33,055 nucleotides of DNA from Methanobacteriota archaeon (lineage in GTDB: Archaea > Thermoplasmatota > Poseidoniia > Poseidoniales > Thalassarchaeaceae): positions 1-33,055 of the forward strand of contig PSPX01000024.1 of assembly GCA_004195715.1 (NCBI GenBank), given 5' to 3'. Shown here piece after piece: positions 1 to 8,573 of the stretch (its first letter is position 1; the number at the start of each line of letters is the position of its first letter). The position numbers were made by a program, and so were the translations under genes. The notes under the pieces were generated by a model. The model did not search any database. It was not told the origin of the DNA and was given only the letters and a program-made list of their open reading frames with translations.

Positions 1-14
1 TGAGGATAGGGTAA

Positions 15-46
15 GCCGAACACACCCTACTCTGTGTCCGGCTTTT
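15..46 (+). terminator. Candidate hairpin terminator of a gene left of the window
   Basis: Positions 15-24 and 33-42 form a 10-base stem with one mismatch around an 8-base loop, followed by TTTT at 43-46 and further T-rich sequence. This suits a transcript arriving on the plus strand from outside the window. The rest of 1-101 holds a short GTTTAAC direct repeat near 57-73 and no coding signal. Confidence 0.4.
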
Positions 47-101
47 CGTTCGTCTGTTTAACTCGGTTTAACGAAGCAGAAAATGATCCTATGTTCATGC
101 T

Positions 102-1364
102 TCAGATCTCGGAGTAGTAATCGGAGACCGCATCCTCGAGGGCAGATCCCGCTGCAGTCTCATCGACGCTAAGGCTCACGCCGTCTCTGCGGAGCGCCTG
201 CCCCCCGACTAGGACATCGAGGCAACGCGCCCCGCTGTAGATTAGGCTGGCCAGCAGCCTCCTGCCGTCGCGCCCCCACGGCCTCATCCTGACGTCATCG
301 AGATCCCAGGTCACCCAGTCGGTCGAGCCCTTCGTGGCCAGCTGCCAGGTCTCGACCGGGTTCAGTATCCTAGCGTCCCAGTGGTCGTGGCGCTGGACCA
401 GGCTCGCTGCCTTCGCTTCGGCGCGCATGTCGAGGCTGTTGTTACTGGCCGCGCCGTCGGTGCCGAGCCGCACGTCCACTCCCGCCTCGCGCATAGCGGG
501 GTAAGACATGGTACCGCCGCAGGCCAGCTTCTGGTTCGAGGTTGGGCAGTGCACAGCGTGTGCCTCGTGACCGGAGAGTATCCTCATCTCTCTCTTGGTG
601 ACCCATCCGCAGTGGGCACACACCGTGCCCCCATCATCTGCGCTTTGGAAGTAGCCAATGGAGTCGAGATACTCCACTGGGTACATACCGTGCTCGGCGT
701 GGCAGTCGGCGACCTCCTTGCGAGTCTCGCTGGTGTGAATGTGGAGTATGCAACTGTGCTCAGCAGCCATCTCGGAAGCTTTCAGCAGCATCTCCTCGCT
801 ACAGGTGTAGACCGCGTGGGTGCCGATGCCGTACTCGACTCGATCAGAGGGAGCGCTTCCCCTGAGGAGACCGCCCATCTTGTGCAGTGCCTCGGCGCCT
901 CCAGAGGGGTATGAAGGGGTGGGGAAATCGGTGATCGGGCCGCATGCGATGCCTCGCACTCCGGATTCGACCAACACTCCTGCCACAACATCCGGGTGGT
1001 AGTACATGTCGCATGCGAAGGTGGTCCCGGTGGCTATCATCTCGGCCACTGCCGCTCTGGTGCCGGCTTCGACGAACTCCGCAGTCAGCCCCTTCTCGAC
1101 CGGGAAAATCGAGGTCTCGAGCCACTCCATCAACGGCAGGCCCTCGCCCATCGAGCGATTGAGTATCATCGCGAGGTGGGTGTGCCAGTTCTGCAGCGAG
1201 CGCGTGACTAGGCGGGTCGAGCCGTTGATTGTCTCGGCCACGTCCTCGTCGCCCTTGCTCGCAGAGTACGAGCCGTCTGGGTGGAGCAGGTAATCACCGT
1301 GCTGGACGGCACCGTCGTGGTCAATCAGGCGCGTTCCCGTGACCCGCCGCACACCCTCGTCCAT
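102..1364 (-). CDS. Amidohydrolase, MtaD/SAH-deaminase-like (adenosine-type deaminase)
   Basis: Zinc-dependent amidohydrolase of the TrzN/MtaD group, whose members deaminate S-adenosylhomocysteine, 5'-methylthioadenosine or 5'-deoxyadenosine in the cytoplasm. Visible signatures over 420 residues are HTH (H61, H63), LHIHTSE (H210, E213), AHCGW (H251), HCPTSNQKLACG and the GTDG aspartate D303. The ATG start at 1364 lies 38 bases after the preceding protease gene on the same strand, so co-transcription is likely. The C-terminal part is odd: the usual stretch of glycine-rich GSL-PGK-ADLV type that rebuilds the small beta domain is almost absent, with ATKG running directly into a short DLDDVRMRPW segment. 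The deaminase class is secure; the substrate cannot be read from sequence. Confidence 0.85.
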   Translation of the reverse strand: MDEGVRRVTGTRLIDHDGAVQHGDYLLHPDGSYSASKGDEDVAETINGSTRLVTRSLQNWHTHLAMILNRSMGEGLPLMEWLETSIFPVEKGLTAEFVEAGTRAAVAEMIATGTTFACDMYYHPDVVAGVLVESGVRGIACGPITDFPTPSYPSGGAEALHKMGGLLRGSAPSDRVEYGIGTHAVYTCSEEMLLKASEMAAEHSCILHIHTSETRKEVADCHAEHGMYPVEYLDSIGYFQSADDGGTVCAHCGWVTKREMRILSGHEAHAVHCPTSNQKLACGGTMSYPAMREAGVDVRLGTDGAASNNSLDMRAEAKAASLVQRHDHWDARILNPVETWQLATKGSTDWVTWDLDDVRMRPWGRDGRRLLASLIYSGARCLDVLVGGQALRRDGVSLSVDETAAGSALEDAVSDYYSEI

Positions 1365-1402
1365 GGGCGAGCGAGCGGCCCGCCCGCCTCAAGTGTTCTC
1401 CA

Positions 1403-2437
1403 TCAGGTTAGGGAAATCATCTCTGAGAAATGCAGCAGGTTCCCCTCCCTCTCGTTTTCCGACATGTACTGGATGAAGTAACGCGCTCGCGCACCCTGGT
1501 CAAAAGAAATCTCGCTGCGGTCACCATATCGGCTCATCAGATTCGTCCGTGAAGGGTTGTGCTGCTCCAAGGTGCAATTAGCGAACTCACTCGGTTCCTG
1601 ATCCGGCCTGTCGCTTTCGTAGGCGTTGGCGGTGCAATTGATTACCTCCTCACACCAGATGTAGCAATCGTAGGATGTCGAGCAGATGAAATCTCCAGTT
1701 CGGTAGCACTGCTCAGTCGGGGTAATCCAGTCCTGCGTCCATAAGGAGGCTTGTGCGAGGTCCGAATCCGAGTTCGGCTCCTCATGATTTTCATGGGTGT
1801 GGTACAGTCCGAGGAAGTGCCCGAGTTCGTGACTCGGAACGTAACTGGTGGCGAATGATGAAGCCCTCACCGTGCTGATGTAGTACTGTCGGGTATGCCA
1901 AGGATAGTTGCTGTATTGTCCCCAGCCATTGCTCTGCATGATGATGTTGACATTGGCTGGGTTGTAGCCTTCAATGAAACTGTCACCGAGTTGAGAGACT
2001 GAGACCTGATCACCAAAATCGCCACCGTCTTCACTCGAGTTGTTGAGTGTGTCCGGCTTCTCACCTCCCTCCTCTTCCTCCGCGTCTTGGACGTCGGGAA
2101 AGGCTTCGTCGATCCAGATTATCTCGTTGAGGATGAAGTCGATTCCATAGGAGTTGTAGACCGAGTTAATCAATTCGATTCCGGTGTCGATTGAGGTTTC
2201 GTTAATCAGCCATTCGACACCGTCGTTGTCTCGATAGACGAAGATGGTCATGGAGAGCTGTCTGACTGGCCCAGACTCGCAGTCTAGTCCTGGGTAGGGC
2301 GAGTCCTCTGATACGTCCACCCAGTACTCCTGACTGTCACAGTCATAAATCTGGTAATCGTACTCGTTCCAGTTGAGGCATCCCGATAGAACTGGTGCGA
2401 ACAGGATGATTACGAGTAAGGTGGCTGTTCCCCGCAT
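1403..2437 (-). CDS. Secreted lipoprotein zinc metalloprotease (metzincin, pappalysin-like)
   Basis: Predicted membrane-anchored extracellular protease of 344 residues. The N-terminus is a lipoprotein signal peptide with hydrophobic residues 7-17 and a lipobox L-S-G-C ending at Cys20. The zinc site HELGHFLGLYH gives H203, E204, H207 and H213, the elongated metzincin form HExxHxxGxxH. Met301 in NLMSRYGD is a plausible Met-turn about 90 residues downstream. The region between signal and catalytic motif is acidic (about residues 110-140) and the protein has many cysteines, fitting an exported protein. Pappalysin-like (M43) is the closest recognisable fit, but M10/M12-type relatives share the motif. 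It lies between the FAH and deaminase genes without an obvious functional link. Confidence 0.82.
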   Translation of the reverse strand: MRGTATLLVIILFAPVLSGCLNWNEYDYQIYDCDSQEYWVDVSEDSPYPGLDCESGPVRQLSMTIFVYRDNDGVEWLINETSIDTGIELINSVYNSYGIDFILNEIIWIDEAFPDVQDAEEEEGGEKPDTLNNSSEDGGDFGDQVSVSQLGDSFIEGYNPANVNIIMQSNGWGQYSNYPWHTRQYYISTVRASSFATSYVPSHELGHFLGLYHTHENHEEPNSDSDLAQASLWTQDWITPTEQCYRTGDFICSTSYDCYIWCEEVINCTANAYESDRPDQEPSEFANCTLEQHNPSRTNLMSRYGDRSEISFDQGARARYFIQYMSENEREGNLLHFSEMISLT

Positions 2438-2486
2438 GACCCCAACTTGTGGTACTAGGGCTAAACCCTTGCTGGACCGGCATCAG

Positions 2487-3104
2487 TTACTTGACTGCGG
2501 CAGGAACGGCACATTTCGCGTTGAGCACACTAACCGTCTCTCCCTCCGAGTTCTTCATCCAGCACTCTATGACGTCACCTTCGTGCATTGCCCCTACTCC
2601 CTTTGGGGTGCCTGTCCAGACTAGGTCTCCTGGAGAGGGTTCGTACCAACCTTTCAGATGCCCGAGGATTGACTCCACTGAGTGCACCATCAGTTCGGTC
2701 GAGGCCCGCTGCCTGTCTTCGCCATTAACCGACAGGCAAATCTCCACCGGACGCGGGTCCCAAGCGGTCCAAGTCCCTAGCACCCCCGAGCCGGCGAAGC
2801 CCTTGCCCTCGAGCCACGGCCAACCCTTCTTTTTGGCCAGCGTTTGACGGGTCCTGTTGGTAGTGTCGTTGCCAACACACATCTCCACCGGCTCAAGGTC
2901 CTCGCCGAGCCGGATGACTAACTCCACTTCATGGTCGATATGGTCCTCGTCCGAGCTCAGGGCGACAACATTGTTCCCATCCTCATCGGCTTCGACCAGA
3001 GCGGTCGGTGGCATCAGGAAGAAGCGAGGGTAGTCGGTGACGTCACCGTAGATTTCTTTGGCGTGCTCTACGTAGTTGCGGAACACCGCCCATCCGACCG
3101 CCAT
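2487..3104 (-). CDS. Fumarylacetoacetate hydrolase family protein (FAHD1/YcgM-like acylpyruvase)
   Basis: Cytoplasmic metal-dependent hydrolase or decarboxylase of the FAH fold; FAHD1-like members act on acylpyruvates or oxaloacetate. The motifs run in family order: RNYxxHAKE near the N-terminus, DHEVELV with the two metal-binding glutamates (E59, E61), GNDTTNR (D80), KKKGWPWLEGKGF, GSGVLG, and GDLVWTGTPKGVG near the C-terminus. At about 205 residues it is the usual size for the short FAH proteins. I chose the ATG at 3104, preceded by a GGAAGTG sequence; an in-frame GTG at 3122 would add six residues. It is first in a minus-strand run with the protease and deaminase and is divergent from the J-domain gene. 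The exact substrate is unknown. Confidence 0.85.
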   Translation of the reverse strand: MAVGWAVFRNYVEHAKEIYGDVTDYPRFFLMPPTALVEADEDGNNVVALSSDEDHIDHEVELVIRLGEDLEPVEMCVGNDTTNRTRQTLAKKKGWPWLEGKGFAGSGVLGTWTAWDPRPVEICLSVNGEDRQRASTELMVHSVESILGHLKGWYEPSPGDLVWTGTPKGVGAMHEGDVIECWMKNSEGETVSVLNAKCAVPAAVK

Positions 3105-3169
3105 GACACTTCCAACACCCACAATCCCATTATCGCATCGCTACCGAACTAAGCAGGTTGAAGACTCTC

Positions 3170-3181
3170 CCTCGGCCGAGG
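3170..3181. promoter_or_regulatory. Perfect 12-base palindrome upstream of the J-domain gene
   Basis: CCTCGGCCGAGG reads identically on both strands and ends 7 bases before the ATG at 3189, inside the short divergent gap between the FAH and J-domain genes. It could be an operator or a leader hairpin. In a GC-rich genome it could also be chance. No clear ribosome binding site is seen for the J-domain gene apart from this element. Confidence 0.25.
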
Positions 3182-3188
3182 CGCATCG

Positions 3189-4169
3189 ATGGCTGAGGAC
3201 CCCTACCGAGTCCTAGGCGTCTCCAGCGACGCCAGTGATGCCGAGATTAAGCGGGCCTACCGCAAACTTGCCCGACAGTATCATCCTGACCGGAACCCGG
3301 ATGACGCGGCGGCCGAGGAACGCTTCAAGGCGATACAGGCCGCCTACGAGAACGTCGGAACTGCCGAAGCCCGCAGAGAGTACGACCAGAGTCGTCGCAT
3401 GGAGGACATGTTCGCTGGAGGGGGCTTTCAGGGTAATCCGTTCGGAGGGGGCTTTGGCGGCGCCGATCTGGGTGACATAATCTCACAGTTCATGGGAGGG
3501 AGAGGAGCACCGAGAGGCTTCGATAACAGGTCCTCAAGTGGTTTCGGCGGTCAGCCCCAATCTCCCTCCATCGAGCCCGCCCAACCAATAAGGGGGGCTG
3601 ATATCGAGGCAGGACTCGACATCTTGCTCGAGCAGGCTTCGCAAGGGTCCGAGGTGAAATTCAGCCACCGCAGGCTAAGGCGCTGCGAGAAGTGCAAAGG
3701 CTCGAGTTTCGGAAAGTCGCGGCGTTGCGCACCGTGTAGTGGCACGGGAGTTCAGACCAAGGGCAGCACACTCACCGTGAAGGTCCCTCCCAATGCTGAG
3801 CACGGTCAGTTGCTCCGCCTCAAGGGTATGGGGCATGAGCACCCCGAGGGAGATCCGGGAGACCTGCGGATTACTCTGAGGTTGGATGCTCAGGAGGGGC
3901 GGCGCTGGGAGGAAGGCAGATTGGTTCAGGAGGTCCCAATACCGGTCACGACACTGCTTCTCGGCGGGAAGGTGAGAATCTCTACGCCAGCCGGAAAGAG
4001 GGTGCAAATCGACGTACCCGAAGGCACTCGCATAGGTGACCGCAGGAGGCTACAGGGTCACGGCCACTCCGGCGGACCACTTGACATCGAGTTTATCTTG
4101 GCCGAACCAAATACCCTGAGCAAATCCCAGCGCAAAGCGCTGGAGAGACTCAAGGACAGCGGGTTGTGA
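3189..4169 (+). CDS. J-domain co-chaperone, DnaJ/CbpA-like with a reduced zinc module
   Basis: Hsp40-type protein of 326 residues that would stimulate a DnaK ATPase. Residues 4-66 are a J domain with the HPD motif at 32-34. Residues 75-125 are Gly/Phe-rich. The substrate-binding C-terminal domains follow (about 136-310). The zinc region is unusual: only two CxxC pairs are present (C166/C169 and C180/C183), instead of the four CxxCxGxG repeats of type I DnaJ, so it can bind one zinc at most and is intermediate between DnaJ and CbpA. It is probably a second, specialised J protein, because canonical dnaK/grpE/dnaJ are not in this window. The stop overlaps the GTG start of the RND exporter by 4 bases, implying translational coupling. 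Confidence 0.85.
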   Translation: MAEDPYRVLGVSSDASDAEIKRAYRKLARQYHPDRNPDDAAAEERFKAIQAAYENVGTAEARREYDQSRRMEDMFAGGGFQGNPFGGGFGGADLGDIISQFMGGRGAPRGFDNRSSSGFGGQPQSPSIEPAQPIRGADIEAGLDILLEQASQGSEVKFSHRRLRRCEKCKGSSFGKSRRCAPCSGTGVQTKGSTLTVKVPPNAEHGQLLRLKGMGHEHPEGDPGDLRITLRLDAQEGRRWEEGRLVQEVPIPVTTLLLGGKVRISTPAGKRVQIDVPEGTRIGDRRRLQGHGHSGGPLDIEFILAEPNTLSKSQRKALERLKDSGL

Positions 4170-7100
4170 ACCGCACACAACCTGTCAAATACCCGTCTTT
4201 CGCGGCCCCCAACATGCGCGACTTCGCTCATGTAGCCGACTTCCTCGTACCGAGGCGCAGACAGGCACACATCGTAATCATCCTCATGTCCATGCTGATG
4301 CTCCCTGGAATCTCAGCCACTTTCAGTCCAATCGACATAGAATCCTACGACCTAGAGTCGCCGGAACTCGACGCAAACGAGGTTCTCATGGAGGAGTTCT
4401 CATCGGCTGGAGGGATAGAGGCCTTTGGAATCTTTATTCGTGACCCGAGTTACTTCGGAGAGCCGGACTCCGATGTCACGATGATTGCCGACTACACCGG
4501 TCATGGCCTAGGGTTGACAAACCCCGAGGGAGGGGTACTCAACCTCACCGTGTTAAGGGAGATTGACGCTAAGGCCGAGTATCTGAGACAGCATGAGATT
4601 TCCGAGTTTTATCTCTCGTTTGCATCCCAGATTACCGGTGAGTCCGTGGTCGGCATACTCGACCTCGCCACCGACTTCAGGTCCTTCATGTCGGGCCAAT
4701 CAGCCTTGACTAGCCCCAGAATCGACCCCGAGACGCTGACCATGGCCCCACCCTCCACCGACTGGATCGACTGCGGCGTCCTTGAGTGCCTGTCATTCGA
4801 TGACGAAAACCTCACCCAGGCCCATATTGACTTAGCCGCACACAGGTTGGCCAATCATAGTTCAGGAGCCTTCCTCAGACTCCTGTCCAAGGATCGTGGA
4901 TTCACTCCAGATCCATCAAGTCCGGTTTTCGGACCTTACAATCACCAACTCCTATCTGATGGAACAATCACTGCAGAGGAATGGGGCCCTGGGCGTTGGT
5001 CAGCGTCTTCCGCGTGGCTACTCATCAACTTCGACAGAGAGGCCATGCAGAGCAACGGCTGGTCATTCTCCTGGTTGAACTCCAGTTCGGATTCGAATTC
5101 CGGATACGAGCGGAACGGAGTCACATTCGAGACCAAACCGATTCATAACTCGGTCGAGCAATGCCGCGAGAGGGCTCTAGTGGGTGAGGAACTCTGCTCG
5201 ATGGAATGGCTCTATTTGGCCCTCGAAGAAGATTTGAGATCCACTGATGAAATGGTCGTCACTCTGATGTTCGCGGAGGGCGTAAATGTCGAGATAAACC
5301 GAGAACTGTACTCTAGCGCCCATTTGATTTTGATCATGACACTGGTGGTGACCATTCTGCTGTGGCTCAGTCTCAGGAGAGTATCGGATGTGGCCATAGT
5401 CGTAGTTGGTCTGGTACTGTCACTGATGTGGATGCAGGGATTGATTGGATGGGCAATCATCTTGGGGCAGAAATACGGGATGGAAGTGATATTCCGCTCA
5501 CAGTTCTCCAACCTTTTGCCAATCTTAGTGCTCGCCTTGGGCATAGACGACAGTCTGCACGCGCTGCATAGGTACAAGGAAGAGAGGAGAGGAGGAGCCA
5601 GTCCCGAACTGGCAGCTCGCACCTCGTTAAGCAGAGTCGGCCGGGCCATTCTTCTGACCTCTACCACCACCATCGTCGCGTTCATGGCCAATATGACATC
5701 GAACATAGCCGCGCTCCGATCCTTTGGCATAGAGGCAGGTCTGGGAGTACTATCCGCATTTATCCTCACCGGCCTCTGGGTCCCTCTGGTTCGCTTCGAC
5801 TTCGACCTGTGGATGGAATCGAAGGGGAAACTACAGGATGAGAAGGAAGGCCTTGTTCACATGGTACCGGAATCTTGGCTAGCCGCAGTCACCACCAATT
5901 CAGCTAGACATGCCCCAGTCGTAGCCGCACTGGCCATCCTAATCACCGCGGTGGCCGTTCCGATGATGCTCTCACTGGAAGGCGATTTCCAGGTTGAGGA
6001 CTTCATTGAGAGCGAATCCGACCTCGCAGTGGGAATCGGCCTGGTAAACGAGCGCTTCAGCGACGAGGGCGAGCCCGCTTTCATCTTAGTTGAGGGAGAT
6101 TTGACGAATCCTAAGGTGATAGTCGCCATTGGGGAACTACGCAACAACGCGAATTCACACGGGCCGGATGATTCGAACCAACTCTCTCGCCTTCCCACGG
6201 GCGAGGTCGAGATGCTAGCCATCGACGGCATACTCGGATTTGCCAAAGCGGCGATGGCTTGGAACAACACCTCGTTCATCGCAGCAGGTTGGGACCCCTT
6301 GGCCGAAGATGGCGGAGTCGATTGTGACAAGGATTTCCTAGGCCTGCCTTCATTGGGTGACAGGGAGTGCCTAATCTTCCTCTACGGCTTCGTGTTGACT
6401 CGAGGGGTTCCTGAGAGCGGTGGCTACCCATCAATGCCGCCATCCATCGTCGCCGAGTATATCCAAGTAGCCGAGGAGATCGACTACGAGCACCCCTGGC
6501 TCACCATTTCTGGTGAGACCCCGCACTACCTCCGAGCCTCAATCCGATTCGGAATATCCAGTCCTGAGCAGTTTGCATTGGTTGAGCCTGCTTTGGCTCA
6601 ACTGGGGGATGACATGGCTCCGTTGCAAGAGCTCGCTCGAAATCCCCTCAGAGAGCAAGGTGATCTTTCTTCCGCAGATGAGCAGTATCCTGTCACTTGG
6701 GCGATTCCGACCGGCGAACCCGTCATCAGGTTCGTCGCCGCTGACTCGATGCAGGATGAGATGCAGGGCACACTGCTTCTGGGCGTGGTACTCTGCACAA
6801 TCACCCTGTGGTGGGGCTTCCGTGAGGAGACCTCGGCGAGGCAGCGATGGGAAGAGGGGATGCAGAACCGAGCTGACTTCGCTCGCAGAGTGGGGTCGAC
6901 AGTCGTAGTTACTGGAGTGATTACCTATCTCATGTTGGGAACAGGTTCCGCAGTCTTCTTCGCAGCCCTCGCGCTTGTTCTTTCTATCCTCTGGGGCACC
7001 CTGCCATTCTTCATCGCTACAGTGACCACCGGCCCCATCTTTGTCGTAATCGTCTGGCTGTACGCCATGGTTGAACTGGCCGGATACGGGCTCAACATGG

Positions 7101-7432
7101 TCACCGTTGCAATCGCAGCAATGTCCCTCGGAGTGGGCATAGACTACGTCATCCATCTCATTGAGAGATATCGTGAGGAGCGTGAGAAGGGAGCGACGCC
7201 ACACCTCTCACTGGCTGCCGTTGGCAGCGCCTCAGGTCTCGCGCTCTTCGGCTCCGCAGTATCGGACATAGCCGGGTTCATGGTAATCAACCAGTCCAAG
7301 ATGGGTTTCTTCTCCACTTTCGGGCTGTTCTGCGCTGTTATGATTGGACTGTCGCTAATTGCAAGCATGATATTGACACCGGCAGTATTGGGCCTGCTTC
7401 ATCGCAAATCACTACTCTCTGAGTATTCTTGA
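4166..7432 (+). CDS. RND/MMPL superfamily membrane exporter
   Basis: Large inner-membrane protein of 1088 residues with the duplicated RND layout. TM1 lies at about 33-52, followed by a large extracytoplasmic domain (about 55-380). A helix bundle at about 385-560 carries GIDD at 459-462. TM7 (about 583-603) is followed by a second extracytoplasmic domain, and a second helix bundle (about 867-1080) carries GVGID at 989-993. The repeated GxGID-hxhhxRYxEER pattern matches MMPL/HpnN-type predicted exporters of lipids or hydrophobic compounds. The acidic residues in TM4 and TM10 would be proton-relay candidates. The start is GTG at 4166, overlapping the J-domain stop; an ATG 16 codons later is the alternative. 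The substrate is unknown. Confidence 0.85.
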   Translation: MNRTQPVKYPSFAAPNMRDFAHVADFLVPRRRQAHIVIILMSMLMLPGISATFSPIDIESYDLESPELDANEVLMEEFSSAGGIEAFGIFIRDPSYFGEPDSDVTMIADYTGHGLGLTNPEGGVLNLTVLREIDAKAEYLRQHEISEFYLSFASQITGESVVGILDLATDFRSFMSGQSALTSPRIDPETLTMAPPSTDWIDCGVLECLSFDDENLTQAHIDLAAHRLANHSSGAFLRLLSKDRGFTPDPSSPVFGPYNHQLLSDGTITAEEWGPGRWSASSAWLLINFDREAMQSNGWSFSWLNSSSDSNSGYERNGVTFETKPIHNSVEQCRERALVGEELCSMEWLYLALEEDLRSTDEMVVTLMFAEGVNVEINRELYSSAHLILIMTLVVTILLWLSLRRVSDVAIVVVGLVLSLMWMQGLIGWAIILGQKYGMEVIFRSQFSNLLPILVLALGIDDSLHALHRYKEERRGGASPELAARTSLSRVGRAILLTSTTTIVAFMANMTSNIAALRSFGIEAGLGVLSAFILTGLWVPLVRFDFDLWMESKGKLQDEKEGLVHMVPESWLAAVTTNSARHAPVVAALAILITAVAVPMMLSLEGDFQVEDFIESESDLAVGIGLVNERFSDEGEPAFILVEGDLTNPKVIVAIGELRNNANSHGPDDSNQLSRLPTGEVEMLAIDGILGFAKAAMAWNNTSFIAAGWDPLAEDGGVDCDKDFLGLPSLGDRECLIFLYGFVLTRGVPESGGYPSMPPSIVAEYIQVAEEIDYEHPWLTISGETPHYLRASIRFGISSPEQFALVEPALAQLGDDMAPLQELARNPLREQGDLSSADEQYPVTWAIPTGEPVIRFVAADSMQDEMQGTLLLGVVLCTITLWWGFREETSARQRWEEGMQNRADFARRVGSTVVVTGVITYLMLGTGSAVFFAALALVLSILWGTLPFFIATVTTGPIFVVIVWLYAMVELAGYGLNMVTVAIAAMSLGVGIDYVIHLIERYREEREKGATPHLSLAAVGSASGLALFGSAVSDIAGFMVINQSKMGFFSTFGLFCAVMIGLSLIASMILTPAVLGLLHRKSLLSEYS

Positions 7433-7510
7433 GTTCCATTAGGTTCTTGACATAATGTAGGTTCGAATTTTTTCATGATAGAGCCCGGATATGCTGACAG
7501 AGGCCATATC

Positions 7511-8002
7511 ATGGCCGTAGAATTCGATAGGAAGATCATCGTTTACTGGTGGATGATGGCGAATTTGGGTCTTCTTGTGACAGTGGTTGGAATCATAGCA
7601 ATGGTTGTCTGGATTCCGTTTGGATGGATTGTGCATAAGAAGCAGTTCGAGCACATGAGCGGGGCCCTGACAGACCGCTCAATCAATATGCGCATGGGGT
7701 GGCTATTCAAGAAACAGCAGAACATTCCCTTGGACAAACTCACAGATGTGTCTATTCACGAGGGCCCAATACTGAACGCATTCGGAGTTGTCAGGATGCA
7801 GTTTGAGACAGCTGGTGCTGCACCATTCATCCTCACCGGGGTGAAAAACTCCGATCAGTTCCGCGACCTCGTTCTTCAGCAAAGAGACTCATTGGTTTCC
7901 ACCCCTCAACAGTCTGCACCTTCAGACGACTCCAACGATGTCCTAGTCGAGATTAGGGATATCCTTCAGCAAATCAATGCGAACATCTCCAACGAGGAGT
8001 AG
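7511..8002 (+). CDS. Membrane-anchored PH-domain protein (YdbS/bPH2-like)
   Basis: Protein of about 163 residues with two closely spaced hydrophobic segments near the N-terminus (about residues 10-48), a bacterial-type PH domain (about 55-125; LTDRSINMRMGWLFKKQ, then IPLDKLTDVSI), and a charged tail. Proteins with this bPH2/DUF304 fold sit on the membrane and are of unclear function. The ATG at 7511 has an AGAGG element 7 bases upstream and gives a natural MAVEFDRK start. An earlier ATG at 7475 would add 12 residues. The gene begins a short set with the DUF2892-like and DUF971 genes, separated by 1 and 10 bases. Confidence 0.7.
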   Translation: MAVEFDRKIIVYWWMMANLGLLVTVVGIIAMVVWIPFGWIVHKKQFEHMSGALTDRSINMRMGWLFKKQQNIPLDKLTDVSIHEGPILNAFGVVRMQFETAGAAPFILTGVKNSDQFRDLVLQQRDSLVSTPQQSAPSDDSNDVLVEIRDILQQINANISNEE

Positions 8003-8003
8003 A

Positions 8004-8237
8004 ATGGTATTCGAATGCAACATTGATGCTAGAGGCAAGGCGTATCGTTTCAAGTTAGGAATCATGGGAGTCGTAGCTGGATTGGTATTGGCAGCAGCCT
8101 TCTACATATCAGGAATCGAGGGGGGAATTCCTTGGTTAATATCTCTAGGATTCATAGGCGGTGGAGCGTTTACTATTTTCGAAGCCTGGACTGGATGGTG
8201 TGTTGTACGGGCTCTCGGATTCCGAACCCCTTTGTGA
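8004..8237 (+). CDS. Small two-helix membrane protein, DUF2892 (YgaP-membrane-domain)-like
   Basis: A 77-residue protein with a charged N-terminus (CNIDARGKAYRFKLG), two transmembrane helices (about residues 21-37 and 44-62) and the ending TGWCVVRALGFRTPL. This matches the DUF2892 pattern of an Asn/Arg-containing start, two helices and a GxC-x-hhxxLGhxT tail. The ATG at 8004 follows the previous stop by one base and has GAGGAG just upstream; an in-frame ATG at 7977 would overlap the PH gene and is less likely. In DUF2892 proteins the segment is often tied to rhodanese or sulfur chemistry, but nothing here shows that. Confidence 0.68.
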   Translation: MVFECNIDARGKAYRFKLGIMGVVAGLVLAAAFYISGIEGGIPWLISLGFIGGGAFTIFEAWTGWCVVRALGFRTPL

Positions 8238-8247
8238 GGAAGAAATC

Positions 8248-8568
8248 ATGACGAGCGACATTTTGACTGATTTGGAGCGCGGCGACGAGGACTGCGTCCT
8301 CCGATTTGCCGACGGAGCCGCATTCAGGGTCAGTTACCTGTCGATACGCAGTCGCTGTCAGTGTGCCAAGTGCAAGCCGAGGCAGGAGAACCAGCAGAGA
8401 CTCATCGAGTTCGAGGAAGAGGTCGCTCGCCTCAGGGTCGAGAAGCCACGAGCCGAGCCGGTAGGTCGTTATGGAATCAGGTTTGATTGGCCGTCTGGCT
8501 GCTCGAGCGGAATCCACTCCTTCAGACATCTGAGGAGCGTTGCCGAGGACCTCGGTTCAGCGCTGTGA
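8248..8568 (+). CDS. DUF971 domain protein
   Basis: Soluble protein of 106 residues covering one complete DUF971 domain, the module also found at the N-terminus of gamma-butyrobetaine hydroxylase. Diagnostic parts are FRVSYLSIRSRCQCAKC (three cysteines) and VGRYGIRFDWPSGCSSGIHSFRHLR, where the family has a WxDGHxxGIYxxxxLR ending. Here the usual DGH is SGCSSGIH. The three cysteines near residue 35 could hold a metal. In bacteria free-standing DUF971 proteins often lie near iron-sulfur carrier genes; no such partner is adjacent here. The ATG at 8248 is preceded by GAGGA. Function is not established. Confidence 0.8.
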   Translation: MTSDILTDLERGDEDCVLRFADGAAFRVSYLSIRSRCQCAKCKPRQENQQRLIEFEEEVARLRVEKPRAEPVGRYGIRFDWPSGCSSGIHSFRHLRSVAEDLGSAL

Positions 8569-8573
8569 ACCTC

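Noticed and set aside
57-73. GTTTAAC direct repeat at the window start
   Set aside because: Two short copies only; not enough to call a repeat element or origin.
381-914. 177-codon plus-strand open frame opposite the deaminase gene
   Set aside because: It is antisense to a gene with intact family motifs, shows no recognisable motif, and is explained by GC-rich codon bias.
5212-5769. 185-codon minus-strand open frame
   Set aside because: It is antisense to the transmembrane bundle of the exporter, with no motif or ribosome site.
6539-7204. 221-codon minus-strand open frame
   Set aside because: It lies fully opposite the conserved second half of the RND exporter; the composition (many His, Cys, Gly, Asp) looks like reverse-strand reading.
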